From Desulfotignum sp. (lineage in GTDB: Bacteria; Desulfobacterota; Desulfobacteria; Desulfobacterales; Desulfobacteraceae): a stretch of DNA of 33,351 bases. A program made the position numbers and the translations under genes. The stretch covers positions 1 to 33,351 of the forward strand of contig JAABSB010000020.1 in NCBI GenBank assembly GCA_011390615.1, written 5' to 3'. Below the pieces are notes generated by a model that worked only from the letters and a program-made list of their open reading frames with translations, searched no databases and was not told the origin of the DNA. Positions 17,246-26,276 of the stretch are shown one piece after another (within the stretch, counting starts at the first letter, position 1; each line of letters starts with the position of its first letter).

Positions 17246-18675
17246 CTGCCCCCGGTCCTGAAACCGTACCGGAATTTGCCGTACTGGGCCACCCCAATGA
17301 GGGCAAATCCTCTGTGGTATCCACCCTTACCGAGGATGACCAGATCCGGGTCAGCCCGTTTCCCGGAGAAACAACGGTGTGCCGGACCTATACCGTGAGA
17401 ATGGATGGCCGGGATATCATCCGGTTTGTGGATACCCCTGGGTTCCAGGTGCCCAGGCAGACCCTGGCCTGGTTCCAGGCCTATCAAGGCGATGCCGGCC
17501 GCATCCTGGACCGGTTTATCCAAACCCATGCATCTGACCCGTTTTTTGCCGATGAATGTGAGCTCCTGGCTCCCGTGGCCAGGGGTGCCGGCATCATTTA
17601 TGTGGTGAACGGATCCAGGCCGGTACGGGCCGATGATCTGGCGGAAATGGAGATCCTGCGGCTCACGGGGCGGCCCCGGATGGCCATTATCAATTCCAAG
17701 GATATGGACAAAGACTATACCAGAGCCTGGCGGCAGGAATTCGGCAGGTATTTTAATGCGGTCCGGGTGTTTAATGCCAACACCGCCGACTTTCATGAAC
17801 GGATCCGCATGCTGGAAACCCTGAAATCCATTGACCAGGAATGGGAACCCGCCCTGACCCGGGTGGTACAGGCATTTGTACAGGAATGGGAAAAACGCAA
17901 CCGTCTGGCCTGCGCCTATATCACCCATGCCATTGAAAAAAGCCTGGTATTTTCTGTATCCAGCAAACTGGATGACACCACCGACCCGGTCATGGCCAAA
18001 GAGAATCTGTCCGCAACCTACAAAAAAAACCTGCGGGATATAGAAAAATCTTTGTTTCATCATATCCGGTCCTTGTTCAAACACACGGTGTATGAGGTCA
18101 CCCTGCCGGAATACTCCGTGCTCCAGCATGACCTGTTTGCCCAAAAGACCTGGGATTTGCTGGGGCTCACCAAAAGCCAGCTGGCAGCTGCCGGGGCCCT
18201 TGTGGGCGGTACCATGGGGGTAATGATAGACACTGCAGCCCACGGCCTGAGTTTTGGCCTGTTCACGGCCATGGGCGGCATCCTGGGGGCGGGATCTGCC
18301 GTGATGGGCGGCAGACGCATGGCAGAGGGCAGCCCCGCCGGAATCCGTCTGGGCGGGGACCGGCTCCAGGTGGGCCCCAACAAAAATATCCAGTTGCTGT
18401 ATATTCTTCTGGACCGTGCCCTGATCTACTATTCCCATATCATCAAACGGCCCCACGGCCGGCGGGACACAAAAACAGTTCAGGCCGGCCAGGATAACAA
18501 GGATGGAAAACAGGGATTTTCCACGCGCATGACCCCTGGCCAGCGGCAGATATGCGCCCGTTATTTCAAGGCTGTCACCGGCCGCAGACTGGTCCGGGAC
18601 AAAAAAGCCGTGCTGGCATTTGCCGTGCTGGTGCAGACCCTGCTGGAAGAGATCGCAGACCAGGATAAATTTTAA
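17242..18675 (+). CDS. GTPase with DUF3482 domain
   Basis: 477 residues from ATG 17242, which overlaps the upstream stop (ATGA); an in-frame earlier start lies inside the neighbour and is not needed. G1 is GHPNEGKS (16-23), G3 is DTPG (64-67) and G4 is probably NSKD (151-154), all Era/TrmE-like. The second half has a glycine-rich hydrophobic stretch (about 300-350: AAGALVGGTMGVMIDTAA, GLFTAMGGILGAGSAVMGG) that could insert in or lie against the membrane, and a helical C-terminus. It is predicted to hydrolyse GTP and act with the DUF2868 membrane protein; the process is unknown. Confidence 0.8.
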   Translation: MTAPGPETVPEFAVLGHPNEGKSSVVSTLTEDDQIRVSPFPGETTVCRTYTVRMDGRDIIRFVDTPGFQVPRQTLAWFQAYQGDAGRILDRFIQTHASDPFFADECELLAPVARGAGIIYVVNGSRPVRADDLAEMEILRLTGRPRMAIINSKDMDKDYTRAWRQEFGRYFNAVRVFNANTADFHERIRMLETLKSIDQEWEPALTRVVQAFVQEWEKRNRLACAYITHAIEKSLVFSVSSKLDDTTDPVMAKENLSATYKKNLRDIEKSLFHHIRSLFKHTVYEVTLPEYSVLQHDLFAQKTWDLLGLTKSQLAAAGALVGGTMGVMIDTAAHGLSFGLFTAMGGILGAGSAVMGGRRMAEGSPAGIRLGGDRLQVGPNKNIQLLYILLDRALIYYSHIIKRPHGRRDTKTVQAGQDNKDGKQGFSTRMTPGQRQICARYFKAVTGRRLVRDKKAVLAFAVLVQTLLEEIADQDKF

Positions 18676-18740
18676 TACCACGAAGGTCACGAAGAACACG
18701 AAAAAGCCCTTCCTTCGTGTTCTTCGTGACCTTCGTGGTA
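18676..18740. repeat. Perfect 27-bp inverted repeat (ACGAAG-rich hairpin)
   Basis: Arms 18676-18702 and 18714-18740 are perfectly complementary over 27 bases with an 11-base loop. Each arm is built from short CACGAAG/CACGAAC-like units. It begins one base after the GTPase stop codon, so it may end transcription of the copA-to-GTPase segment, although no T run follows. The motif also resembles mobile palindromic repeats seen in many environmental genomes. Confidence 0.8.
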
Positions 18741-18804
18741 AAATGATCTGACAGTCCTGATGGCCTGAAATGGTTGGATTGAGGGTTAGAATGAATTCAC
18801 CGGA

Positions 18805-18846
18805 GGCCAGGCTAAAAAAATTATGTACATATGCAGTGACCTGGCC
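18805..18846. other. Inverted repeat upstream of the flavin oxidoreductase
   Basis: GGCCAGG (18805-18811) and CCTGGCC (18840-18846) flank a 28-base AT-rich stretch that itself contains the palindrome TATGTACATA. It could be an operator or a hairpin in the leader. No convincing promoter was recognised between 18741 and 18927 and no gene is apparent there. Confidence 0.3.
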
Positions 18847-18927
18847 TATATTTGGCTTTTGCCTGTGTTCAGAAGCTGTAAAACAGTTAAAACATGTTAA
18901 TTGTTTAAAACAAGGATATGCTGATCC

Positions 18928-20853
18928 ATGTTATCTCATCTGTTCAGCCCCATCAAAATAAAAGACCTTACAGTTAAAAACCGGTTGATGATGTCTGCCA
19001 TGAGTATCAATTTCGGGGTGGATGCACACTGCCATGTGACGGACCAGCTCACCGCCTATTTTGTGGCGCGGGCCAGGGGCGGTGCCGGCATGATGCTGGT
19101 GGGGGGCGGCAGCGTCCACCCCGGGGGCCAGGAGCTGCCGGACCTTCCCCAGATGTATGATGATGCCTGTATCCCGGCTTTGCAGCGCATGGTGAAACAG
19201 GTCAAACCCTGCGGGGCGGCCTTCGGGGTCCAGCTCATGCACGGGGGCCGCCAGTCTTATCTGCCTGAAAAAGTGGCCCCGTCCGCTATCCCGGCCCCGG
19301 CAGTGGTCAAAGGGGATGTCCGGGCTTTGGAAACAGATGAGATTGCCCATCTGGCAGGATGCTTTGGGGATGCGGCCCGGCGGTGCCGGGAAGCAGGATT
19401 TGATTTCATCGAGATCCATGGGGCCCACGGGTATCTTATCAACCAGTTCATGTCCCCCAATGCCAACATAAGGACCGATCAGTACGGCGGCAGCTTTGAG
19501 AACCGCACCCGTTTTCTGTTTGAGACCCTGGCAGATATCCAGGCAAAGGCGGGCAGCGATTTTCCAGTGGGTGTGCGCATCAACGGCAATGATTATATGA
19601 AAAACGGGTGGGAGCTGACAGACACCCTCAGGCTGGCCCCGCTGCTGGCAGCGGCAGGAGCCGCATACCTGCATGTGTCTGCCGGGGTGTACGGCTCCAC
19701 CGAGTTGACCATTCCATCCATGTATACCCCCCAGGGGTGCTTTGTGCACCTGGCGGAGGCGGTGAAAAAAACAGTGGATATTCCTGTTATTACCGTGGGG
19801 CGGATAAAGGACCCGGTCCATGCCGACCAGATAATCAAAACCGGCCAGGCAGATATGGTGGCCCTGGGCAGATCCTTTCTGGCAGATCCCAATTATCCGG
19901 AAAAGGCGCGAACCGGCAGGACCGATGAAATCAGGCCCTGTTTGGGGTGCTGTCTGGGATGCATCCACGCGGTGCTGGCTAAGGAACCCGGGGGGTGTGT
20001 GGTGAATCCGGATGTGGGCAGGGAATACCAGGTTGCAGCCGGAACCAGCTCCGGGAAAAAAGCCAAAGTTCTGGTGGCAGGGGCCGGCCCGGCAGGGCTG
20101 GCAGCTGCCAGGCAGTTTGCCCTGGCCGGCCATGAGGTGCTTGTGTGTGAGCAGGGTCCGGGGTCCGGCGGGCTGCTTGGGCTGGCTGCCAAAGCCCCGG
20201 GCCGGGGGGAACTGGGAGATATCCTGGCTTTTTTCACCCGGGAGCTGGCCCGCCTCAGGGTGCCGGTGCACTATGAGACCCCGTTGTGCATGGAGATTTT
20301 AAACAAAGAAACCCCGTACCATGTGGTGCTTGCCACTGGATCTTTGCCGGAAATGCCCGTGATAAAAGGCCTTTTTACCACCCGCATGTCCCTGGTCACC
20401 AGTGTGGGCCTGCTCAAGGGAAAAGAGACGGCAGGCAGCAGGGTGATTGTGCTGGGCGGGGGCATGGCCGGGCTGATGGTGGCGGATTTTCTGGCTGACC
20501 AGAAAAAAACCGTGGTGGTGCTGAACCGGAAAAAAAGCTTTGCCGAAGAGATGTCCTCCAATGACCGGTATTATCTGAGAGAGCGCCTGAAAAAAGGCGG
20601 GGTCACCCTGTATAAAAAAGTGGGCGTCCAGGCATTTACCCCGGACGGGGTGCAGTTTACATCCAATGGCGAAAAGCAACTGCTCCAGGGCTTTGACACG
20701 GTGGTGATATCTGAAAAACACCAGGCAGTGCGGGATGCGAAAATTCTGGAAAAAGGCTCATCTGCCCGGTTTCACCTGATCGGGGATGCAAAATCCCCCA
20801 GGCACCTGATGTACTGCATCAGTGAGGCGGAGGAACTGGCCCTTTCCCTGTGA
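18928..20853 (+). CDS. Old-yellow-enzyme / 2,4-dienoyl-CoA reductase-type Fe-S flavin oxidoreductase
   Basis: 641 residues, three parts. Residues 1-335 form an FMN TIM barrel with HGAHGYLINQFMSP and YGGSFENRTRF, typical of NADH:flavin oxidoreductases. Cys338, 341, 345 and 357 (CLGCCLGC...GGC) hold a 4Fe-4S cluster. From about 375 come FAD- and NAD-binding Rossmann domains (VLVAGAGPAGLAAA, VIVLGGGMAGLMVA). FadH, trimethylamine dehydrogenase and enoate reductases share this plan. It should pass electrons from NAD(P)H through FAD and Fe-S to FMN and reduce an activated C=C bond; the substrate cannot be told. AAGGAT lies upstream of the start. It converges on the GntR gene. Confidence 0.88.
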   Translation: MLSHLFSPIKIKDLTVKNRLMMSAMSINFGVDAHCHVTDQLTAYFVARARGGAGMMLVGGGSVHPGGQELPDLPQMYDDACIPALQRMVKQVKPCGAAFGVQLMHGGRQSYLPEKVAPSAIPAPAVVKGDVRALETDEIAHLAGCFGDAARRCREAGFDFIEIHGAHGYLINQFMSPNANIRTDQYGGSFENRTRFLFETLADIQAKAGSDFPVGVRINGNDYMKNGWELTDTLRLAPLLAAAGAAYLHVSAGVYGSTELTIPSMYTPQGCFVHLAEAVKKTVDIPVITVGRIKDPVHADQIIKTGQADMVALGRSFLADPNYPEKARTGRTDEIRPCLGCCLGCIHAVLAKEPGGCVVNPDVGREYQVAAGTSSGKKAKVLVAGAGPAGLAAARQFALAGHEVLVCEQGPGSGGLLGLAAKAPGRGELGDILAFFTRELARLRVPVHYETPLCMEILNKETPYHVVLATGSLPEMPVIKGLFTTRMSLVTSVGLLKGKETAGSRVIVLGGGMAGLMVADFLADQKKTVVVLNRKKSFAEEMSSNDRYYLRERLKKGGVTLYKKVGVQAFTPDGVQFTSNGEKQLLQGFDTVVISEKHQAVRDAKILEKGSSARFHLIGDAKSPRHLMYCISEAEELALSL

Positions 20854-20854
20854 C

Positions 20855-20875
20855 ATGCCTTTGTTCACAAGGCAT
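20855..20875. other. Hairpin between convergent genes
   Basis: ATGCCTT / AAGGCAT with a 7-base loop follows the oxidoreductase stop. It lacks a T run, but an AT-rich stretch follows. GGCATATAAA is repeated at 20871 and about 20 bases later. It is a weak terminator candidate. Confidence 0.3.
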
Positions 20876-20928
20876 ATAAATTATTCAGGGGGCATATAAA
20901 ATCCTGTTTATCTGCTGTTCTTCGGACA

Positions 20929-21687
20929 TCAGGGGGTCATGGATAGCTGCACCGGCAGACTGGACACCACGTTGAATTTGTACTTATCACTGCGGTAGGT
21001 GCAGTAGCATACCTCGATGGGACGGTTGATATCATCATACAGAACCCATTCTAGAAAAATACATGGCTGGGGTGAATCAAACCCGAATGTCTGGGTTTCA
21101 AACGGGTTGGACGATACAGCAGTGAAGGTCTGGTCTGCGTGGTGCAGGCGCAGGTTGAATTCTTCCCGGTAAATCGGGTACATACCCTTGCTCAGATCCA
21201 TGTCCAGCACGCGCTTGAATGGTTCATAGGCCAGATAGGTTCCCTGGATCAGGGCAGGTTCTTCATCAGCGAAAAATGTCCGCAGGATGTAAATGACCCG
21301 CAGATCATTCGACAATTGCAGCGGTCCAGCGATTTTGGCGTCTGCTTGCATGGTTTCCACCTTATCCACCCTGAATGCCGGCTGGCTGCCGCTGCGGCGG
21401 ATATCACTGAAAAATCCGCTGATGGTGTTCAGGCTGAAAATAAAATTCTTGTTGTTTTCAGCGGCCACAAAAGATCCTTTGCCCCTGGTGCGTGTGATGA
21501 TTCCTTCCACCACCAGGCGGTGAAGGGCTTTACGCACCGTCATGCGGGTGACGTTAAACTGCCGGGCCAGAGCATTTTCCGTGGGGATCTGGTTGCCGGT
21601 TTTCAGGGTACCGGCCTGCAGCTGTTCCTGGAACCAGTGATAAATTTGTATATACTTTGGCTGGGTGTTCCCCTTGAGGGTTTTCAT
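20929..21687 (-). CDS. GntR-family (HutC/UTRA) transcriptional regulator
   Basis: 252 residues from ATG 21687-21685; a TTG five codons upstream is a weaker start. The winged helix is at about 12-75 (PTENALARQFNVTRMTVRKA, then VVEGIITRTRGKGSFVA), the standard GntR signature. The C-terminal about 160 residues form a UTRA ligand domain (LRVIYILRTFFADEEPALIQ, IYREEFNLRLHHADQ, PIEVCYCTYRSDKYKF). HutC-type regulators are usually repressors released by a small molecule related to the pathway. It is divergent from the ABC transporter cluster, with two TGTATATACA-like sites between, so it probably controls that cluster and itself. Confidence 0.9.
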   Translation of the reverse strand: MKTLKGNTQPKYIQIYHWFQEQLQAGTLKTGNQIPTENALARQFNVTRMTVRKALHRLVVEGIITRTRGKGSFVAAENNKNFIFSLNTISGFFSDIRRSGSQPAFRVDKVETMQADAKIAGPLQLSNDLRVIYILRTFFADEEPALIQGTYLAYEPFKRVLDMDLSKGMYPIYREEFNLRLHHADQTFTAVSSNPFETQTFGFDSPQPCIFLEWVLYDDINRPIEVCYCTYRSDKYKFNVVSSLPVQLSMTP

Positions 21688-21731
21688 TTGTTTATGTTCC
21701 AAATACGATACGTAAACGATTAAATACCAGA

Positions 21732-21763
21732 TTGCTTATGGCATGAAGCCATAAAAAAAGCAA
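21732..21763. other. Interrupted palindrome in the gntR leader region
   Basis: TTGCTTATGGC (21732-21742) pairs with GCCATAA....AAGCAA (21748-21763) apart from extra A residues. It lies between gntR and the ABC promoter and may be an extra regulator site or leader hairpin. Confidence 0.3.
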
Positions 21764-21800
21764 TAATTTATTGTGGTTATAAAAAAAATAAAAAAACCTC

Positions 21801-21829
21801 TTGACAATCCGTTATGGATTCAATTACAG
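21801..21829 (+). promoter_or_regulatory. Possible promoter of the ABC transporter cluster
   Basis: Consensus -35 TTGACA at 21801-21806. The -10 at 17 bases is weak (TTACAG), so only the -35 is persuasive. The GntR sites lie downstream, as expected for repression. Confidence 0.45.
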
Positions 21830-21842
21830 GTTAAATATCAAA

Positions 21843-21868
21843 TGTATATACAAATAATCGTATATACC
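21843..21868. promoter_or_regulatory. Tandem GntR/HutC-type operator
   Basis: TGTATATACA (21843-21852) and CGTATATACC (21859-21868), each containing the palindrome GTATATAC, are spaced 16 bases centre to centre. The core fits the HutC-subfamily operator TGTATATACA. It sits between the candidate promoter and the start of the substrate-binding protein gene. Confidence 0.65.
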
Positions 21869-21904
21869 ACACAATGTTGCCACATTACATTATAAGGAGG
21901 GAAC

Positions 21905-23497
21905 ATGTCCACGCCAAACATGCAGTTTTCAAAAATCCGGCTTTCCCGCCGCTCTTTTTTAAAGGCCTCTGCCGCATCCGCAGGCTGGCTGATGCTTCCC
22001 GGTCTGGGGATGCACCCGTCCTGGGCCCAGGACATCCGGATACTGCGGGTGCGGGATTACGGCGATCCCCAGTCTCTGGATCCCGGCATCGCATCCAATC
22101 TCTACGAGGAAAATGTGAATGCTGCGGTGCACAACAAGCTGATTGCCTACAAACCCGGGACAAAATGGGCGTGGCAGCTGGAAGCGGCCCAGTCCATTGA
22201 ACAGACGGACCCCACCCACATCAAATTTGTGCTCAAACCCGGTATTACCTTTACCAACGGATTCGGCGAAATGACTGCCGAAGATGTGAAATTTTCCTAT
22301 GAGCGCATCATTGACCCGGAACTCAAATCCCCCATCAAAGGGGACTGGGCCACCCTGGAATCAGTGGATGTTACTGATAAATATTCCGGGGTCATTGTTT
22401 TGAGCAAACCGTTCCAGGCGCTGTGGATGACCACCCTGCCCTATATGGGGGGCAATATTGTTTCCAAAAAAGCCACCCTGGCAGCCGGGGGGAAATTTTC
22501 CGCCATGCCGCCGTGTTTTTCCGGGCCCTATGTGATCAAGGAACGGGAACCCAAACAGCGCACCATTCTTGCGCGCAACCCGGAATGGAAAGGGGAGCCG
22601 GCTGGTTTTGACGAAATACATATCTTTCCCATTGATGATGAGAAAACCGCAGAAATGGGGTTTGAGGCCGGTGATCTGGATTACACCCGCATCAGCATGA
22701 GTTCCTATAAAAATCTGAAAAAAAAGCCGCCGGAAAACAGTGTGGTGGAAAAATACCCATCATTGTATTATGTATGGCTGGGCATGAACATGGAACACCC
22801 CAAGCTGTCCGATGAGCGTGTGCGCAGGGCAGTGCAGTATGCCGTGGATATCCCCTCCATCCTGGAGGCTGCATATGACGGGGTGGCAGATCCGGCCACA
22901 GGATTTGTGCCGCCGGGACTGGTGGGCCACCGGCCGGATACCCTGGTGCCTTTTAAAGCGGATTTTGCAAAAGCCAAACAGCTTCTGACAGAAGCCGGGT
23001 ATCCTGACGGCATTGACCTGGACCTGGAGGTGCGCAACAAAGCGGTCTATATCGCTGCCGGCCAGGTGATCCAGGCGGTGGCAGCCCAGGCCGGCATCCG
23101 GATGACCATGAATCTGCACGATTCCGGGTCCTTCTGGTCCTTAGGGGATGAAAGCAAAGGCGACCGCTGGAAAAAACTGCAGCTGGTTCTGAACCGCTTT
23201 TCCTCAGCCCCCGACCCCCACTATGCAGCCCAGTGGTTCACAAAAGAACAGGTGGGTGTGTGGAACTGGGAGCGGTTCAAAAATCCGGAATACAACCAAT
23301 TGTATGAAAAAGCCCTGGCTGAAGCTGATAAAGACAAACGCGACCAGATGTACCGCAGAATGCAGGAATTGATGGAAGCCTCAGGGGCCTACCGTTTCAT
23401 CACCCATGAAGCTGTGCCTGTCATTTACACAAACAGGATTGTTCCGGCACTGCGGCCGGACGGCATGCCGCTTTTACGCTATTTTACAACCGCCTAA
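21905..23497 (+). CDS. Tat-exported family 5 substrate-binding protein of an ABC importer
   Basis: 530 residues with AAGGAGG just before the start. The N-terminus carries a Tat signal, SRRSFLK at 14-20 followed by a hydrophobic segment and probable cleavage near residue 41 (PSWAQ/D). The rest is SBP_bac_5 type: LRVRDYGDPQSLDPG, LKPGITFTNG, AEDVKFSYERI, SDERVRRAVQYAVD. These proteins capture peptides, nickel, glycosides or amphiphilic compounds in the periplasm. It heads a five-gene transporter cluster followed by a hydrolase. The substrate is not evident from sequence. Confidence 0.9.
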   Translation: MSTPNMQFSKIRLSRRSFLKASAASAGWLMLPGLGMHPSWAQDIRILRVRDYGDPQSLDPGIASNLYEENVNAAVHNKLIAYKPGTKWAWQLEAAQSIEQTDPTHIKFVLKPGITFTNGFGEMTAEDVKFSYERIIDPELKSPIKGDWATLESVDVTDKYSGVIVLSKPFQALWMTTLPYMGGNIVSKKATLAAGGKFSAMPPCFSGPYVIKEREPKQRTILARNPEWKGEPAGFDEIHIFPIDDEKTAEMGFEAGDLDYTRISMSSYKNLKKKPPENSVVEKYPSLYYVWLGMNMEHPKLSDERVRRAVQYAVDIPSILEAAYDGVADPATGFVPPGLVGHRPDTLVPFKADFAKAKQLLTEAGYPDGIDLDLEVRNKAVYIAAGQVIQAVAAQAGIRMTMNLHDSGSFWSLGDESKGDRWKKLQLVLNRFSSAPDPHYAAQWFTKEQVGVWNWERFKNPEYNQLYEKALAEADKDKRDQMYRRMQELMEASGAYRFITHEAVPVIYTNRIVPALRPDGMPLLRYFTTA

Positions 23498-23517
23498 TCC
23501 AGGCCGGGAAAACCCCT

Positions 23518-24462
23518 ATGCTGTTTTATCTGTTAAAACGTATCGGCCTGGCAGTGGTGATTGTGGTGGTGGCGGTGGTGCTTTTGTACTCCATGATCCA
23601 TATCGTACCCGGGGATCCGGCCAGTGTGATCCTGGGACCCCGGGCTACGCCGGAAATGAAGCAGGAACTGTATGAGCTCATGGGCCTGGACCGCCCCTTT
23701 GTGGTGCAGGTGGTCAGTTTTCTGGGCAAGGTGGCCAGAGGAGATCTGGGGATGGATTTTTTTTCCCAGAGACCGGTGGCCCAGATCGTGTTCAAACAGC
23801 TGGATGAAACCCTGGTGCTTGTTCTGGCAAGTATCGGTTGGGCCATGCTGCTGGGCATTCCTTTGGGATGCTATTCCGCGGTTTTCAGAAACACGTTTTC
23901 AGACAAACTGGTGGGATTTTTTTCCATCGGCGTGATTGCCGTGCCCTCCTTTGTGGTGGCTTTGTATTCTCTGCTGCTTTTTGCCGTCACCCTAAAATGG
24001 CTGCCCGCCATCGGTGCAGGAGAACCCGGCCAGTATCTGGACCAGCTGCAGCACCTGATTCTGCCGGCATTTGCCATCGGACTGGGATGGGTGGGATATA
24101 TTGCCCGGCTGGTGCGGGCCTCCATGCTCGAGGTGCTCAACGAAAACCATATCCGCCGGGCCCGGGCTTTTGGCCTGCCGGAACATATGATTGTGTTCCA
24201 ATATGCCCTGAAACTGGCCATTCTTCCCACGATCACCCTGCTAGGCACCGGTATCGGGCGGCTGATTTCCTCTGCCGTGTTTGCCGAGATTGTGTTTGCC
24301 CGGCCAGGTATCGGCAAATTGATTTTTGATTCCGTGGTTTCGCGCAATTATCCTCTGGTCATGGGGGCGGTGCTGGTTTCCACGGTATTGTTTGTGCTGA
24401 GCACCACCATTTCTGATTCCGTTAACGCCATGCTGGACCCACGGGTTCGGGAGCGGTTGTAA
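23518..24462 (+). CDS. DppB-type ABC transporter permease
   Basis: 314 residues with an N-terminal membrane helix (LLKRIGLAVVIVVVAVVLLY) and the typical FIxxVPGDP-like segment IVPGDPASVILGP. Five more helices follow, and the EAA loop NENHIRRARAFGLPE contacts the ATPases. GxGIGRLISSAVFAEIVFARPGIG is characteristic of DppB. It forms one half of the inner-membrane channel with the next gene, which starts on the following base after its stop. Confidence 0.92.
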   Translation: MLFYLLKRIGLAVVIVVVAVVLLYSMIHIVPGDPASVILGPRATPEMKQELYELMGLDRPFVVQVVSFLGKVARGDLGMDFFSQRPVAQIVFKQLDETLVLVLASIGWAMLLGIPLGCYSAVFRNTFSDKLVGFFSIGVIAVPSFVVALYSLLLFAVTLKWLPAIGAGEPGQYLDQLQHLILPAFAIGLGWVGYIARLVRASMLEVLNENHIRRARAFGLPEHMIVFQYALKLAILPTITLLGTGIGRLISSAVFAEIVFARPGIGKLIFDSVVSRNYPLVMGAVLVSTVLFVLSTTISDSVNAMLDPRVRERL

Positions 24463-25308
24463 ATGAACTGGACCAAACAATTTTTTTATCGTCTGTATCG
24501 CGAGCCCATGGGATTTTTCGGGATGATTCTAGTGGCCCTGGTGATTTTAAGTGCCCTGTTCGCCCCGTTTCTCACCACCCATGATCACAATGCCCTGGAT
24601 ATCGCCAATCGCCTTGCCGAACCGTCTGCAGAGCACTGGATGGGCACGGACCAGCTGGGCAGGGATGTGTTTTCCCGGGTGGTGATGGGGTCCCGCATTG
24701 CTGTCTGGGTGGCCCTGGTAACGGTTTCCATGTCCCTTGGCATCGGCCTTGTGCTGGGCATGATGGCGGGATACGGGCCCAAATGGCTGGATGCCGCACT
24801 GCTGCTTTTGTTTGATACATTGCGGTCCTTTCCCACCATCATGTTTGCCCTGGCCCTGGTGACGGTGTTCGGCCCGAGCCTCCAGACAGTCATCATTGTC
24901 ATCGTTGCCACCACTTTTCCGGTGTACGGCCGGATGGTGCGGACCCAGACCCAGGCATTGTGCAACAACGAATTCATTGTGGCGGAAGAAGCCATGGGTG
25001 CCGGTATGATGCGGATTCTGGGCATTCACATTCTGCCCAACATCATCGGCCCGCTGTTCATTGTGGCCAGCATGGATATTCCCGTGGTGGTGACCATCGA
25101 AGCGGGCTTGAGTTTTCTGGGGGTGGGTGTCAGGCCCCCCACCCCCAGCTGGGGATCCATACTCAATGACGGGTATGCCTATATCCGCAACACCCCGTGG
25201 ATCATTATTTTCGGGGGGCTCCCCTTGATTGTCACCACCCTTGGATTTACCTTTCTCGGGGAATCTTTGCGGGATATTTTTGACCCCAAACTGCGCAGGG
25301 ATCTGTAA
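24463..25308 (+). CDS. DppC-type ABC transporter permease
   Basis: 281 residues. Hallmarks of DppC: HWMGTDQLGRDVFSRVVMGSR near residue 60, several membrane helices, an EAA loop (EEAMGAGMMRILGIHILPN), and SFLGVGVRPPTPSWG followed by the FGESLRDIFDPKLR-like end. It overlaps the next gene by one base (TAATG), pointing to coupled translation. It partners with the preceding permease. Confidence 0.92.
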   Translation: MNWTKQFFYRLYREPMGFFGMILVALVILSALFAPFLTTHDHNALDIANRLAEPSAEHWMGTDQLGRDVFSRVVMGSRIAVWVALVTVSMSLGIGLVLGMMAGYGPKWLDAALLLLFDTLRSFPTIMFALALVTVFGPSLQTVIIVIVATTFPVYGRMVRTQTQALCNNEFIVAEEAMGAGMMRILGIHILPNIIGPLFIVASMDIPVVVTIEAGLSFLGVGVRPPTPSWGSILNDGYAYIRNTPWIIIFGGLPLIVTTLGFTFLGESLRDIFDPKLRRDL

Positions 25309-26276
25309 TGGCTGAACCTGTCCTGGACATACGCAATCTGTCTGTTAATTATCTTACCCCCCGGGGAACCGTAAAGGCCCTGCGCCGCATCAATCTGCAG
25401 GTGCCCTCTGCAAAAGTGGTGGGGCTGGTGGGAGAAAGCGGGTGCGGCAAATCCACATTGATTTCTGCCGTAATCCGCCTGATGGCTGAAAACGCCCGGG
25501 TGGCAGCAGGAGAAATCCGCTTTACAGGAAAGGATATGCAGCAGCTTTCCCCCCGGGATCTGCGGGCCATACGCGGCCGGGATATGTCCATGGTGTTCCA
25601 GGATCCCATGACCGCACTCAATCCGGTATTCACCATTGGCAGGCAGATGGCGGATATCCAGTACCGGGATGCGGTCTCCGGAAAAGAAAAATTAAAACGG
25701 GCGGCTGATATGCTCAGCCTTGTGGGAATTCCTGATGCGGTTTCCCGGCTGGATAACTATCCCCACCATTTTTCAGGGGGGATGCGCCAGCGGATCACCA
25801 TAGCCATGGCCCTGCTTGTCCAGCCCAAACTGCTCATCGCCGATGAACCCACCACTGCCTTGGATGCCACACTGGAAGTACAGATTATCCGGCTGCTCAA
25901 GGATCTGCAGGCGGATTTTCAATGCGCTATTCTGTTTATTTCCCACCACTTGAACGTGATTGCGGAACTGTGCGATTTTGTGGGGGTCATGTATGCAGGA
26001 GAACTGGTGGAAAAAGGCAGTGTGCGCGACATTTTTCACAGGCCGGGGCATCCCTATACCCGGGCCCTGCTGGAATGCGACCCATCGGTAATTGCAGAAC
26101 CCACCCGTTTTTTACCCACCATTCCCGGAGAAATCCCCAGTCTTATTGATCTGCCTGAAGGCTGTATTTTTTATGACCGCTGTCCCGGGGCGGCACAGGT
26201 GTGTAAAAAAATACCGCCGCCGGAAGTCAGCATTGCAGAACACCATACAGCAGCATGTCATTGTCTGGAGGTATAA
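25308..26276 (+). CDS. DppD-type ABC transporter ATPase
   Basis: 322 residues. Walker A is GESGCGKST, the signature is FSGGMRQR, Walker B is LLIADEPTTAL, and the H-loop is ISHH. The C-terminal extension ends in CIFYDRCPGAAQVC...CHCLEV with the cysteine pattern of the oligopeptide/dipeptide ATPase C-terminal domain, which can bind an Fe-S cluster in relatives. It powers import together with the next ATPase; its stop overlaps the next start (TAATG). Confidence 0.92.
   Translation: MAEPVLDIRNLSVNYLTPRGTVKALRRINLQVPSAKVVGLVGESGCGKSTLISAVIRLMAENARVAAGEIRFTGKDMQQLSPRDLRAIRGRDMSMVFQDPMTALNPVFTIGRQMADIQYRDAVSGKEKLKRAADMLSLVGIPDAVSRLDNYPHHFSGGMRQRITIAMALLVQPKLLIADEPTTALDATLEVQIIRLLKDLQADFQCAILFISHHLNVIAELCDFVGVMYAGELVEKGSVRDIFHRPGHPYTRALLECDPSVIAEPTRFLPTIPGEIPSLIDLPEGCIFYDRCPGAAQVCKKIPPPEVSIAEHHTAACHCLEV

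Noticed and set aside
17065-18699. 544-codon open frame opposite the GTPase, and similar long antisense frames at 14004-15407, 18931-20271 and 27275-28570
   Set aside because: All are opposite clearly identified genes, have no SD or family motifs, and their composition mirrors the sense codons.
18770-18961. 63-codon ORF between the hairpin and the flavin oxidoreductase
   Set aside because: No SD, no recognisable motif, and it overlaps the start of the oxidoreductase in another frame.
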